This document shows positions 1 to 7,000 of a stretch of DNA of 41,395 nt, one piece after another. The translations under genes were made by a program, and so were the position numbers. The stretch's first letter is position 1. Each line of letters opens with the position of its first letter. Below the pieces are notes generated by a model. It was not told the DNA's origin. It ran no database searches and saw nothing but the letters and a program-made list of their open reading frames with translations. The stretch spans positions 1 to 41,395 of the forward strand of contig NZ_BLAY01000091.1 of the NCBI RefSeq assembly GCF_020521235.1. The letters are read 5' to 3'. Origin of the DNA: Microseira wollei NIES-4236 (GTDB lineage: Bacteria; Cyanobacteriota; Cyanobacteriia; Cyanobacteriales; Aerosakkonemataceae).

Positions 1-1
1 G

Positions 2-895
2 CTCAAATCTGACCAACTTGATGATGACACCCGTAGGCAAGTGGCAGGAAGCTTAGGAGAAATTGGTCAAGGCAATCAAAATGCGATCGATGCTTTGGTG
101 CAACTGCTCAAATCTGACCAACTTGATCATCGCGCCCGTAGTCTAGTGGCAGTAAGCTTAGGAGAAATTGGTCAAGGCAATCAAAATGCGATCGATGCTT
201 TGGTGCAACTGCTCAGTTCTCCCCAACTTGATGATTACGACCGTGGACAAGTGGTAGCAAGCTTGAAGGAAATCGAGACAGATAAGCAGTTTGCCGTCAT
301 TAAAGCCTTAAAAGCCAACTTCAACGACTCTCAGCAAATTAATAATGCATACTACGTAATCTGGCACTACGCCCAAAATATGCCCTACCCCGATTTCTAT
401 CAAGCTTGGCACCAAGACACTCCTACCAACACCGCAACAGCAAGCCGCAACTTAGCAAACTTACCCCAATACCTCGCCGAAGCTATTCACAATCAACGCA
501 ATTTATGCAGCAAAGTAAAGCTAATTTGCATCGACAATCACCAATTCATCGACCCCGAAAACCCCGCCGCAGAAATTTACGATGAGATGCTAAATCAAAA
601 TTGTCCAGAGTGGCAGAATGGGTATCCAGATACAATGCAAAAACTCAAACTTTATTGGAATTACCTGCGCCGCATTAGCGAAATTCCCCTGTTTTTCATC
701 TGCTATGATTCCACAGCACTCTCTACACCCACAGGATTTAGCGATCCATTTCTGAAAGCTTTAAGCAAATTTGATGGCGCGATTTGTGTGGTGTGCGAAC
801 CAGGGGATATTCCCTTGCGATATTTCTCACCCAGTCAACCGAATTTAATTGCAGAGATTGTCGAGTGGATTAAAGAGAAAATGAGCGAAAAATAG
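2..895 (+). CDS. HEAT-repeat NACHT-type protein, C-terminal part (gene starts before the window)
   Basis: The frame is open from base 2, so the GTG at 41 is not the start and the gene continues upstream. Two near-identical 35-residue HEAT/PBS-lyase-like repeats (LKSDQLD...SLGEIGQGNQNAIDALVQL type; 105 bp at DNA level) are followed by a third diverged one. After a linker, the last 140 residues form an alpha/beta domain (VKLICIDNHQFIDPENPAAE, then FFICYDSTAL and GAICVVCEPGD) of the kind that closes cyanobacterial NACHT-HEAT proteins. The NTPase domain itself would lie outside the window, so NACHT is inferred from the C-terminal domain and repeats. Such bacterial NLR-like proteins are known in part as phage-defence sensors. 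The near-identical repeats suggest recent repeat expansion. A second copy of its end lies at 1417-1716. Confidence 0.7.
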   Translation, partial: LKSDQLDDDTRRQVAGSLGEIGQGNQNAIDALVQLLKSDQLDHRARSLVAVSLGEIGQGNQNAIDALVQLLSSPQLDDYDRGQVVASLKEIETDKQFAVIKALKANFNDSQQINNAYYVIWHYAQNMPYPDFYQAWHQDTPTNTATASRNLANLPQYLAEAIHNQRNLCSKVKLICIDNHQFIDPENPAAEIYDEMLNQNCPEWQNGYPDTMQKLKLYWNYLRRISEIPLFFICYDSTALSTPTGFSDPFLKALSKFDGAICVVCEPGDIPLRYFSPSQPNLIAEIVEWIKEKMSEK

Positions 896-938
896 AGAAT
901 ATGTTAAGATTAAACTAAACTCCCAATCTGGAGGCTTT

Positions 939-1148
939 ATGGCTGAAATTACCATAGACGAAAGTAAACTGAAAGAACTGCTAAAAACTGCGATTGTTGA
1001 ACTTCTCCAAGAGCGAAAAGAAGTTGTTTATGATTTATTAGCAGAAATTATCGAAGATATTGCTTTAGAAAAAGCAATCGAAGAAGGTGAAAATACCGAT
1101 ACAGTTAGCCGCGAAGCAATTTTCAATATTCTAGGGCGAAAAGAATGA
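939..1148 (+). CDS. RelB/ParD-like antitoxin
   Basis: A 69-residue acidic protein (starts MAEITIDESKLKELLK, then ERKEVVYDLLAEIIEDIALE) of the type that pairs with RelE/ParE toxins in cyanobacteria. A good ribosome binding site GGAGG ends five bases before the ATG. The ATG of the toxin overlaps its stop (ATGA), which indicates translational coupling and antitoxin-first order. By family knowledge it neutralises the toxin and represses its own promoter. It sits between a NACHT-type gene and a duplicate of that gene's 3' end, so it looks like an inserted module. Confidence 0.75.
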   Translation: MAEITIDESKLKELLKTAIVELLQERKEVVYDLLAEIIEDIALEKAIEEGENTDTVSREAIFNILGRKE

Positions 1149-1411
1149 ATGTTGAATTTAGAAAGAGTTTTGAAAAAGATTTAAACAATCTCCGCGATCA
1201 ATCCCTACTGCAAAGAATTCAGGTGGTTATTGAAGAAGTAGAGGCGGCTGAAAATCTCGGAGACGTAAGCAATTTGAAAAAGCTTAAGGCTGACGGGAGC
1301 TACTATCGAATCAGGGTGGGAGACTACAGAATAGGTATGGCAGTCAATGAAAATATCGTCATTTTTGTGAGAGTGTTGCACCGGAAAGAAGTTTACAGAT
1401 ATTTTCCTTAA
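1145..1411 (+). CDS. RelE/ParE-family toxin
   Basis: An 88-residue basic protein with the RelE-fold pattern: FRKSFEKDLNNL at the N terminus, a LKKLKADGSYYRIRVGDYRIGM core and a terminal VLHRKEVYRYFP. In this family the R.RVGDYR segment and the C-terminal H.KEVYR are the usual signature of mRNA interferases. It overlaps the antitoxin by four bases (ATGA). Length is normal for the family and no lesion is visible, so it is probably active. Downstream, six bases separate it from a duplicated fragment of the NACHT-type gene. Confidence 0.8.
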   Translation: MNVEFRKSFEKDLNNLRDQSLLQRIQVVIEEVEAAENLGDVSNLKKLKADGSYYRIRVGDYRIGMAVNENIVIFVRVLHRKEVYRYFP

Positions 1412-1416
1412 CTTAG

Positions 1417-1716
1417 ATGAATCTTCCAGAGTGGCAGGATGGGTATCCAGATACAATGAAAAAACTCAAACTTTATTGGAATTACCTGCGCCGCCAAAGC
1501 GAGATTAACCTGTTTTTCATCTGCTACGATTCCACAGCACTCTCTACACCCACAGGATTTAGCGATCCATTTCTGAAAGCTTTAAGCAAATTTGATGGCG
1601 CGATTTGTGTAGTGTGCGAACAAGGGGAAATTCTCTTGCCAACTTTTTCACCCGCACAAAAAGACTTAGTAGCAGCTATTGTACAATGGATTGAAAAGGT
1701 GATAACCAAAAATTGA
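1417..1716 (+). pseudogene. Duplicated C-terminal fragment of the upstream HEAT/NACHT-type gene
   Basis: A 99-residue frame that starts in the middle of the last domain of the gene ending at 895 (PEWQ-GYPDTM-KLKLYWNYL, FFICYDSTALSTPTGFSD, LSKFDGAICVVCE) and is nearly identical to it until the last 25 residues, which have diverged (ILLPTFSPAQKDLVAAIVQW against IPLRYFSPSQPNLIAEIVEW). It has no HEAT repeats and no NTPase part, so it cannot be a full gene. It is either a leftover of a tandem duplication into which the RelB/RelE pair was inserted, or the original gene end displaced by recombination. It could still be translated as a small protein because it begins with ATG, but no strong ribosome binding site is seen. 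Confidence 0.7.
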
Positions 1717-1717
1717 T

Positions 1718-2026
1718 GTGAAACAAATAGAAGAAATTCGCCATCAACTCCAAGCTGGTCAATTTGAATTTAGCCGCCATGGGTTTAGGCGTGCTGTAGA
1801 ACGAAATATCAGCGAACAGGAAATTAGAGAAGTTGGTGAAAATGTTATAATCATTGAAGATTACCCAGAGGATAAATATTCGCCAAGTTGCTTACTCTTA
1901 GGATTCACTCGTTCCGGCAAAGTCCTGCACATCCAAGTTTCACGTCAAGAATCAGAAATTGCTAAAATTATTACTATTTATGAACCCGATCCCAATCAAT
2001 GGATTGACTATTCACAACGGAGGTAA
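1718..2026 (+). CDS. DUF4258 protein, probable toxin of a DUF4258/MqsA pair
   Basis: A 102-residue protein with a GTG start one base after the preceding stop. It has the DUF4258 pattern: a helix with FEFSRHGFRRAVERNIS, then EVGENVIIIEDYPEDKYSPSCLLLGFTRSGKVLHIQVS, and a terminal IITIYEPDPNQWID. DUF4258 proteins are RelE-like in fold and are commonly encoded just before an MqsA/YgiT-type zinc-finger antitoxin, exactly as here (two bases between the genes). RNase activity is inferred from that pairing, not seen directly. The order toxin then antitoxin matches mqsRA-like modules. Confidence 0.7.
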   Translation: MKQIEEIRHQLQAGQFEFSRHGFRRAVERNISEQEIREVGENVIIIEDYPEDKYSPSCLLLGFTRSGKVLHIQVSRQESEIAKIITIYEPDPNQWIDYSQRR

Positions 2027-2028
2027 CA

Positions 2029-2259
2029 ATGTTTCAATGTCATGTTTGCGGGGCAACAGAATCTCACACAGAACAAGTCAATGAGGTTTTCCAAATCAAT
2101 GGAAAATTCTATGTTGTCGAACAAATTCCCGCGCAGGTATGTTCAAGGTGCGGTGAAGTTACATTTAGCCGCGAAACAACGGAGCGAATCAGAAAAATGT
2201 TACATGGAGAATCACAACCTCTCAAATCTATTAATGTTGATGTATTTGCCTACCAATAG
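2029..2259 (+). CDS. MqsA/YgiT-type zinc-finger antitoxin
   Basis: A 76-residue protein with two CxxC knuckles (CHVCG near residue 4 and CSRCGE near residue 38), the expected four-cysteine zinc site of the YgiT/MqsA N-terminal domain, and a short C-terminal tail rather than the full helix-turn-helix of E. coli MqsA. Ribosome binding site CGGAGG lies about seven bases before the ATG, inside the end of the DUF4258 gene, so the two are translated from one message. The zinc domain binds the toxin in this family. Confidence 0.8.
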   Translation: MFQCHVCGATESHTEQVNEVFQINGKFYVVEQIPAQVCSRCGEVTFSRETTERIRKMLHGESQPLKSINVDVFAYQ

Positions 2260-2262
2260 GAT

Positions 2263-2391
2263 TGCATTATCGGGTATTCCCTCGCTCCACGCCTATTACT
2301 GACGGTTTATGTAGAACGAGGTCAGCGAACCCGAATCATTTCTGCCCGTCTCGCCACTAAAGCTGAAAGGAGATTATATGAAAACCCCTGA
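2263..2391 (+). pseudogene. BrnT-like toxin, C-terminal remnant
   Basis: No start codon is available, but one frame reads IIGYSLAPRLLLTVYVERG followed by TRIISARLATKAERRLYENP and a stop at 2389-2391. This matches the C-terminal third of BrnT toxins (VVYTERG...RIISAR..T..ER..YE). The N-terminal two thirds are missing; the preceding DUF4258/MqsA pair occupies that space. The next gene's ATG overlaps its end, as expected of a brnT-antitoxin pair. It is a decayed toxin. Confidence 0.65.
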
Positions 2392-2631
2392 AGAAGAACT
2401 GGAATTTAAACCCCGCCCCCGTGCGAAAGAAACAGTTTCTCTAGATCTGCCAAAAGACGTATTAGAATCACTCAAATAGCTGCCAGTCGAGATATGTCTT
2501 TGGAAGCTTTGCTGAGATTTTATATAGGGCAAGGTTTAAGGCAGGATTTAACTAACATATTTGCCAATCGCGTGCTAGAAGTAACCGCTAAAGTTCTGGC
2601 GGAACACATTGAATCAGAAGAAGAAAATTAA
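2378..2631 (+). pseudogene. CopG/BrnA-like antitoxin broken by a single-base frameshift
   Basis: The first frame gives 33 residues (MKTPEEELEFKPRPRAKETV then SLDLPKDVLESLK) and stops at 2477-2479. A second frame continues without a gap as AASRDMSLEALLRFYIGQGL and RQDLTNIFANRVLEVTAKVL up to the stop at 2629-2631. Restoring one A in the AAA run at 2474-2476 joins them as ESLK-I-AASRDMS, an ordinary ribbon-helix-helix antitoxin of about 84 residues. It follows a BrnT remnant, so the whole pair is dead. From 2632 to 2818 no gene is seen. Confidence 0.6.
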
Positions 2632-2818
2632 ACTATTATTCAAACTATTCCTTCAGAAGCAAATTGGTAGAGTTGGCTGGAATGAATGGAGAAAATATTC
2701 AATGAAAGTTGGCAGCATATTAGACGCATCTAGTTGGAAATGAGAAGGATGGGAAAGCGATCGCATCCCAAACCACCGCTCAAAAATCACCTGTAGTTGC
2801 GAGCGTTCGCCAGCCAAA

Positions 2819-2856
2819 ACCTGTAAAATAAAAGTGGTAACCAACAGGTAAAAAAT
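2819..2856 (+). promoter_or_regulatory. Conserved leader/operator of the first DUF433-DUF5615 module
   Basis: ACCTGT at 2819-2824 is matched by its reverse complement ACAGGT at 2844-2849, eight bases before the ATG, with a GGTAACC palindrome between them. Almost the same leader (AAAATAAAAGTGGTAACCA) precedes the second module at 3550-3585, where the outer arms have decayed. Conservation of non-coding leader with the genes suggests an autoregulatory site; this is inference. Confidence 0.4.
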
Positions 2857-3174
2857 ATGACACTTACAGCCACAGAATATAAATACATAGAACTCGACGA
2901 TCGCAATGTTCCAATTATTGCAGGAACTACAATGAAAGTGATTGAATTAATTGAAGCTCATCTCGCTTACGGTTGGAACGCTGAAGAAATCCACCGCCAA
3001 CATCCCTATCTGACCATGAGCCAAATTTATTCGACTTTAGCTTATTACTGGGATCATAAACAAGAACTTGATGCAGATATGGAACGACGTTATCAATATG
3101 CTGAAAAAATGCGTCTAGAAGCTGGGGAATCTCCCCTAGTTAAAAAACTCCGCGCCAAAGGGCTAATTAAATGA
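2857..3174 (+). CDS. DUF433-family antitoxin, copy 1
   Basis: A 105-residue protein. The N-terminal half has the DUF433 core (YIELDDRNVPIIAGTTMKVI, then GWNAEEIHRQHPYLTMSQIY and YWDHKQELD), a small winged-helix-like domain used by VapB-type antitoxins. The basic C-terminal tail (AEKMRLEAGESPLVKKLRAK) is likely the toxin-binding part. The stop overlaps the ATG of the PIN-like gene (ATGA). It is one of two tandem copies; the partner copy is at 3586. Confidence 0.8.
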   Translation: MTLTATEYKYIELDDRNVPIIAGTTMKVIELIEAHLAYGWNAEEIHRQHPYLTMSQIYSTLAYYWDHKQELDADMERRYQYAEKMRLEAGESPLVKKLRAKGLIK

Positions 3175-3518
3175 CAATAGCTCTTTACATGGATGAACAC
3201 GTACATAAAGGAATTACAGATGGATTGCGCGAGGGGGAGGTAGATGTTTTAACCGTTCAAGAAGATAATCGAACTAGCACGCCAGACCCGATTATACTTG
3301 ACCGCGCTACCGAACTTCAGCGCGTGATGTTTACCCAAGATCAAGATTTTTTAATTGAAGCAAACCGCCGTCAAGTTGAGGAGGTGAACTTTGCTGGTGT
3401 CATTTACGCTCATCGGAAAAATGTCACAATTGGCGATTGCGTGCGCGATTTAGAAATTATTGCTAAAGCTAGCGAACCTGAAGATTTAGCGAACCAGGTT
3501 TTATATCTACCTTTGTAG
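3171..3518 (+). CDS. DUF5615 PIN-like toxin, copy 1 (diverged)
   Basis: A 115-residue PIN-like protein: YMDEHVHKGITDGL at the N terminus, DVLTVQEDNRTSTPD in the middle and VMFTQDQDFL later, giving the usual spaced acidic residues of this nuclease family. Compared with copy 2, the usual DEN at residues 8-10 is DEH, and the PR after it is HK; the loop LRLKGVDVL is LREGEVDVL. The last 20 residues (EPEDLANQVLYLPL) are identical in both copies. It may be a weakened toxin kept with a functional antitoxin. Confidence 0.75.
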   Translation: MTIALYMDEHVHKGITDGLREGEVDVLTVQEDNRTSTPDPIILDRATELQRVMFTQDQDFLIEANRRQVEEVNFAGVIYAHRKNVTIGDCVRDLEIIAKASEPEDLANQVLYLPL

Positions 3519-3545
3519 TTTTACCAGAAATGCGCTCGCTCACCA

Positions 3546-3585
3546 AACCCAGTAAAATAAAAGTGGTAACCAATAGGTAAAAACT
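3546..3585 (+). promoter_or_regulatory. Leader of the second DUF433-DUF5615 module (repeat of 2819-2856)
   Basis: The 38 bases before the second antitoxin match the first module's leader almost base for base (AGTAAAATAAAAGTGGTAAC and AGGTAAAAA just before ATG). The duplication therefore included the upstream control region. The outer inverted repeat seen in copy 1 is imperfect here (CCCAGT against ATAGGT). Confidence 0.4.
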
Positions 3586-3918
3586 ATGACACTTACAGCC
3601 ACAGAATATAAATACATAGAACTCGACGAACGCAATATCGCCATCATCGCTGGAACTACGATGAAAGTGCTGGAATTAGTAACCTCTCAATTTACCCACG
3701 GTTGGAGTCCAGAAGAATTGCACTTTCAGTATCCCCATTTGAGCATGAGTCAAATTCATTCCGCACTCGCTTATTACTGGGATAACCAAGCAGAGGTAGA
3801 TGCAGAAATAGAGCGACGTTTCGAGTATGCTGAAAGGATGCGTCTAGAAGCCGGGGAATCTCCTTTAGTTGCCAAACTGAGAGCGCAAGGACTCCTCAAA
3901 CGCAGAGGCTATAAATAA
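3586..3918 (+). CDS. DUF433-family antitoxin, copy 2
   Basis: A 110-residue paralogue of the antitoxin at 2857; the first 17 residues (MTLTATEYKYIELD-RN) are nearly identical and the rest similar (GWSPEELHFQYPHLSMSQIH, YWDNQAEVDAEIERRFEYAE, LEAGESPLVAKLRAQGL). It has a five-residue basic extension RRGYK at the end. Its TAA stop shares its last base with the ATG of the next gene. Tandem copies raise the chance of cross-neutralisation, which cannot be judged from sequence. Confidence 0.8.
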   Translation: MTLTATEYKYIELDERNIAIIAGTTMKVLELVTSQFTHGWSPEELHFQYPHLSMSQIHSALAYYWDNQAEVDAEIERRFEYAERMRLEAGESPLVAKLRAQGLLKRRGYK

Positions 3919-4265
3919 TGAGTGTAGCCTTCTACATGGATGAAAATGTCCCTCGCGCTGTTACAAATGGCTTGCGGTTGAAAGGTGTGGATGTTTTAAC
4001 AGCCCAAGAAGATAACCGCGAGGGTACACCCGATCCAATTTTACTTGACCGAGCCACGGAACTTCAGCGGGTCATGTTTACCCAAGATGAAGATTTTTTA
4101 GTAATAGCTCAACTGCGGCAGGAAGAAGGGATAAACTTTGGGGGTGTTATTTACATTCACAACCAACGTCTCTTTATTGGTAGTTGTGTAGAAGACTTGG
4201 AAATTATTGCTAAAGTTTACGAACCTGAAGATTTAGCGAACCAGGTTTTATATCTACCTTTGTAG
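3918..4265 (+). CDS. DUF5615 PIN-like toxin, copy 2
   Basis: A 115-residue PIN-like protein with the canonical start FYMDENVPRAVTNGL, then GVDVLTAQEDNREGTPDPIL and VMFTQDEDFL. Asp8, Glu9 and Asn10, the central Asp residues and the T-Q-D-E-D motif agree with the family's metal-binding acidic residues. The end EPEDLANQVLYLPL is identical to copy 1, also at DNA level (about 40 bases up to the stop), which points to recent duplication or gene conversion. A strong hairpin terminator follows within 25 bases. Confidence 0.8.
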   Translation: MSVAFYMDENVPRAVTNGLRLKGVDVLTAQEDNREGTPDPILLDRATELQRVMFTQDEDFLVIAQLRQEEGINFGGVIYIHNQRLFIGSCVEDLEIIAKVYEPEDLANQVLYLPL

Positions 4266-4287
4266 TAGTATCGCTTCCCAAACACCC

Positions 4288-4330
4288 AGAAACCCGGTAA
4301 CTTCTGCGAAACCGGGTTTCTCAGTTTTTA
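4288..4330. terminator. Bidirectional hairpin terminator
   Basis: AGAAACCCGGT (4288-4298) and ACCGGGTTTCT (4311-4321) form a perfect 11-bp stem with a 12-base loop, followed by CAGTTTTTA. It lies between the converging toxin gene and the SH3 gene. The T run is on the plus strand and overlaps the stop codon of the minus-strand gene, so it mainly ends the toxin transcript. Confidence 0.75.
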
Positions 4331-4681
4331 ACGACAATAAGTCAGATAACGGGAAGATACATAACCCCGCATAGGACGGGAAATCGGCACCCAGCCATTT
4401 GCACCGCGATTTACAATCGTAACGCGGGTTCCGTTGCGTAACTTGCCGATAATTCGACCGCCTGGTCTTGAACGCACATTCAAAGGAGTACCGTTAGTTA
4501 CAACTCGCCGACACATGGAATTATTGGCGACTGTAACCAATTCCTCTTCAGCGGCATTTTGCTCAAATGAACGCCCCGTCGTAGTAGCATTGGCAGGAGA
4601 AATCAATGTTAAACTAGGCACGGCGAGGGATAAAAATGCAATTGCTGCTAAAAAGTTTTTCCCGTAATTGATAGTTTTCAT
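4328..4681 (-). CDS. Exported SH3b-domain protein
   Basis: A 117-residue protein with a clear signal peptide (MKTINYGKNFLAAIAFLSLA, cleavage likely after SPANA near residue 32) and a C-terminal bacterial SH3 domain (GTPLNVRSRPGGRIIGKLRN, then NGWVPISRPMRGYVSSRYL). Two cysteines bracket the domain (SMCRRV and LTYCR), suiting a disulphide in the periplasm. SH3b domains bind peptidoglycan or act as protein-binding modules; the role here is unknown. A related but broken gene lies at 9916-10314. Confidence 0.75.
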   Translation of the reverse strand: MKTINYGKNFLAAIAFLSLAVPSLTLISPANATTTGRSFEQNAAEEELVTVANNSMCRRVVTNGTPLNVRSRPGGRIIGKLRNGTRVTIVNRGANGWVPISRPMRGYVSSRYLTYCR

Positions 4682-4735
4682 AAGGTTAAATCCTTAGTTG
4701 GTTTACTCTTTCATTCTCAGCAAGCTAACTAGGGT

Positions 4736-4765
4736 TTGACAGTACCATTATGGGGTACTTTTAAT
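4736..4765 (+). promoter_or_regulatory. Sigma-70-type promoter with a palindromic spacer
   Basis: TTGACA at 4736-4741 and TTTAAT at 4760-4765 are separated by 18 bases. The spacer itself begins with GTACC (4742-4746) and contains its complement GGTAC (4754-4758). A dyad between the -35 and -10 boxes is a typical repressor or activator site position. It points toward the TPR gene at 4864, leaving a leader of about 90 bases. Confidence 0.5.
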
Positions 4766-4863
4766 AGAGATAGGTAACGCAGAGAGGAAAGCGGGATGGG
4801 TAACGCCGAATATGGAGCGCATTCAAGGGAAAATAGTATTACAACTGTTCGCCTGCTCAAGCC

Positions 4864-5334
4864 ATGAACAATTCATCGATTAAACAGTTACTCGAAGACC
4901 TGAAAAACCCTGATGACACCGTGCGCCAGGAGGCGTCATCGGAACTTTGGCGTCTCTGGTTTCGCCAAAAGGGTGTACTGGGACTGGAACTGCTACAGCA
5001 ATCTCAAGCTTTCCTGGAAGTGGGAGAGTTGAACAAGGCGGAAACCGTCCTGAATCAACTGATTGCAGATATGCCAGACTTTGCGGAAGCTTGGAATCGA
5101 CGCGCCATCCTCTACTATATTCTCAGCCAGTACCGGAAAGCGATCGCTGACTGTCAAAGGACTATCCAAATCGTCCCCTATCACTTCGGCGCACTCCACG
5201 GGATGGGGTTGTGTCACGTCGCACTGGGTGAGTATCGTCAAGCAATTCAAGCTTTCCACAAAGCACTGCAAGTTCAACCTTATGCGATCGAAAATCAGCG
5301 GTGGATTTTAGAATGTACTGCTAAGTTAAGTTAG
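4864..5334 (+). CDS. TPR-repeat protein
   Basis: A 156-residue soluble protein. Residues 1-35 are a short helical lead (DPDDTVRQEASSELWRLWF-like). Residues from about 45 to 150 form three tetratricopeptide repeats, recognisable by the A.....L...P hallmarks: LNKAETVLNQLIADMPDFAE, YRKAIADCQRTIQIVPYHFG and YRQAIQAFHKALQVQPYAIE. TPR proteins are scaffolds; no partner can be named. No signal peptide or membrane segment is visible. The gene is preceded by a good promoter and ends against a heptamer repeat block. Confidence 0.8.
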   Translation: MNNSSIKQLLEDLKNPDDTVRQEASSELWRLWFRQKGVLGLELLQQSQAFLEVGELNKAETVLNQLIADMPDFAEAWNRRAILYYILSQYRKAIADCQRTIQIVPYHFGALHGMGLCHVALGEYRQAIQAFHKALQVQPYAIENQRWILECTAKLS

Positions 5335-5335
5335 G

Positions 5336-5440
5336 TAATTGCTAATGGCTAACGGCTAATGGCTAATGAGTAATAACCAAGACTGTTGTGGTTAACTAAC
5401 AATTAGCAATTAGCAATTAGCAATTAGCAATTAGCAATTA
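5336..5440. repeat. Heptamer-repeat element between converging genes
   Basis: It starts GGTAATTGCTAATGGCTAAC, has a central non-heptamer core (GTAATAACCAAGACTGTTGT then GGTTAAC) and ends with five AATTAGC heptamers and ATTACC. The two ends are inverted repeats (GGTAATTGC and GCAATTACC). The core reappears in inverse orientation at 11415-11440. The TAA stop of the radical SAM gene lies inside the last repeat unit. Confidence 0.7.
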
Positions 5441-7000
5441 CCCAACTGCAACTGCTTCCTGCACTTGTTCGCGTTTTGCTTGCTTGATGTTTTCTAGCTG
5501 TTGCAGCAGTTGCGCTTTCACTTCATAGCGATAATTAAAGAAGTGTTCGCCTACGCCTAAAGTCGTCATATAGTCATAGAATAGACGAGGTTTGAGCAGA
5601 GCGATCGCAAACATTTGCCACCAGAAGCGCCACCGGGTTGAACGCACTACACCCTGACGCCAACAAACTGCCAAAAATAAGCGCAACTCCTTCGAGGTAA
5701 TTTTGGGCATCCATCGACCGCGCCAACCATTCATCATCATAAAATGACGGAAAGTGCGCTTCAAATATGGCATCGGTTCGTAAATATTCCAGAAGGCATC
5801 TATGTATTCTGCCACAATTTCTTCCACTGGGCGCGTCGGGGTAAAATTCATAATTGCACCTTGATGAAACGTTCCCAAACCATCCACCAAACGCCCTTCT
5901 TGCTTCAAGCGCGTCCACATTTGCGTATTCTGTAATGCCTGAAGCAAGCTAAACTGACCTTGGGGAATTCCCGTCGCTTCAATAAATTCTTGAATCCGCT
6001 TACCCGCACCCGGACGTTCGCCATCGAAGCCTATGATAAAACCAGACATAATTTGCAGTCCGGCTTTGGTAATTTTCTGACAAGATTCAACCAAAGGATG
6101 GCGCGTATTTTGATTTTTGTGGATCCCCAGCAGGCTAGTTGTATCTGGCGTTTCGATCCCCATAAATACGATGTTAAAACCTGCTTTCACCATTAGCTCG
6201 ATCATTTCGTCATCTTCGGCTAAATTCAACGATGCTTCGGTGAGCAAAATAAATGGATAATTCCGTTCCTGCATCCAAGGAATTAGCTCCCTCAAAAACA
6301 CCTTGGCGTTGCGTTTATTGCCAATAAAATTATCATCCACAACAAACACATACCTATGCCAACCCATCTTGTAGAGGACTTCTAATTCCCCTAACATCTG
6401 TTCAGGCGTCTTCGTGCGCGGTTTGCGTCCGTATAGGTTAATAATGTCGCAAAATTCGCACTGGAACGGACATCCCCGCGAAAACTGTACCGTAATTGCC
6501 AAATAAGCATCTAAATCGAGTAAATCAAACCGGGGAATCGGCGTTTGAGTCACATCGGGTTTTTCCGGCGAACGGAAAATGCCCCGTTCCTCCCCGCGTT
6601 CCAATGCTTCTAGGAACATCGGGATTGTGCATTCACCTTCATCTAGTATCAAATAATCTGCGCCAGATTCTAATGCAAACTCCGGTACGGAAGTGGGGAA
6701 TGGCCCACCCACGGCTACTTTTTTACCCAAGGCGACGCCTTTTTGAATTAATGCTCGAAAATCGGCTTTTTGGACGATCATGGCGGATATAATTACAATC
6801 TCGCACCATTCCCAGTCGGCTGCGGTTTCCTGCCGCACATTGCGGTCTGCAAATCGGATTTCCCAGTCTTTGGGCAGCATAGCGGCGACGGTAATCAATC
6901 CTAGCGGCGGATTGGTCGAGCGTAAACGGGCTAAATTCAGCGTTTCTTGGTATGACCAGAAAGAATTGCGAAAATGAGGCCAGATTAGTAAAGCTTTCAT
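5438..7000 (-). CDS. B12-binding radical SAM protein (DUF4070 type, HpnP-like family)
   Basis: A 520-residue protein. Residues 1-135 form a cobalamin-binding-like Rossmann region (PPLGLITVAAMLP, VGGPFPTSVPEFALESGADY). The radical SAM cluster motif CPFQCEFC is at residues 177-184, with the usual following segments GWHRYVFVVDDNF, GIETP and SGFIIGFD. The C-terminal 150 residues match DUF4070 (Trp- and Arg-rich, PMPYLKRTFRHF). The family contains the hopanoid C-2 methylase HpnP and several uncharacterised cyanobacterial paralogues; the sequence alone does not settle which one this is. Methylation of an unactivated carbon using cobalamin and SAM is the likely chemistry. It is monocistronic by position. 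Confidence 0.8.
   Translation of the reverse strand: MKALLIWPHFRNSFWSYQETLNLARLRSTNPPLGLITVAAMLPKDWEIRFADRNVRQETAADWEWCEIVIISAMIVQKADFRALIQKGVALGKKVAVGGPFPTSVPEFALESGADYLILDEGECTIPMFLEALERGEERGIFRSPEKPDVTQTPIPRFDLLDLDAYLAITVQFSRGCPFQCEFCDIINLYGRKPRTKTPEQMLGELEVLYKMGWHRYVFVVDDNFIGNKRNAKVFLRELIPWMQERNYPFILLTEASLNLAEDDEMIELMVKAGFNIVFMGIETPDTTSLLGIHKNQNTRHPLVESCQKITKAGLQIMSGFIIGFDGERPGAGKRIQEFIEATGIPQGQFSLLQALQNTQMWTRLKQEGRLVDGLGTFHQGAIMNFTPTRPVEEIVAEYIDAFWNIYEPMPYLKRTFRHFMMMNGWRGRWMPKITSKELRLFLAVCWRQGVVRSTRWRFWWQMFAIALLKPRLFYDYMTTLGVGEHFFNYRYEVKAQLLQQLENIKQAKREQVQEAVAVG

Noticed and set aside
1205-1456. Minus-strand 83-codon frame opposite the RelE-type gene
   Set aside because: It is the shadow of a well-supported toxin gene on the plus strand.
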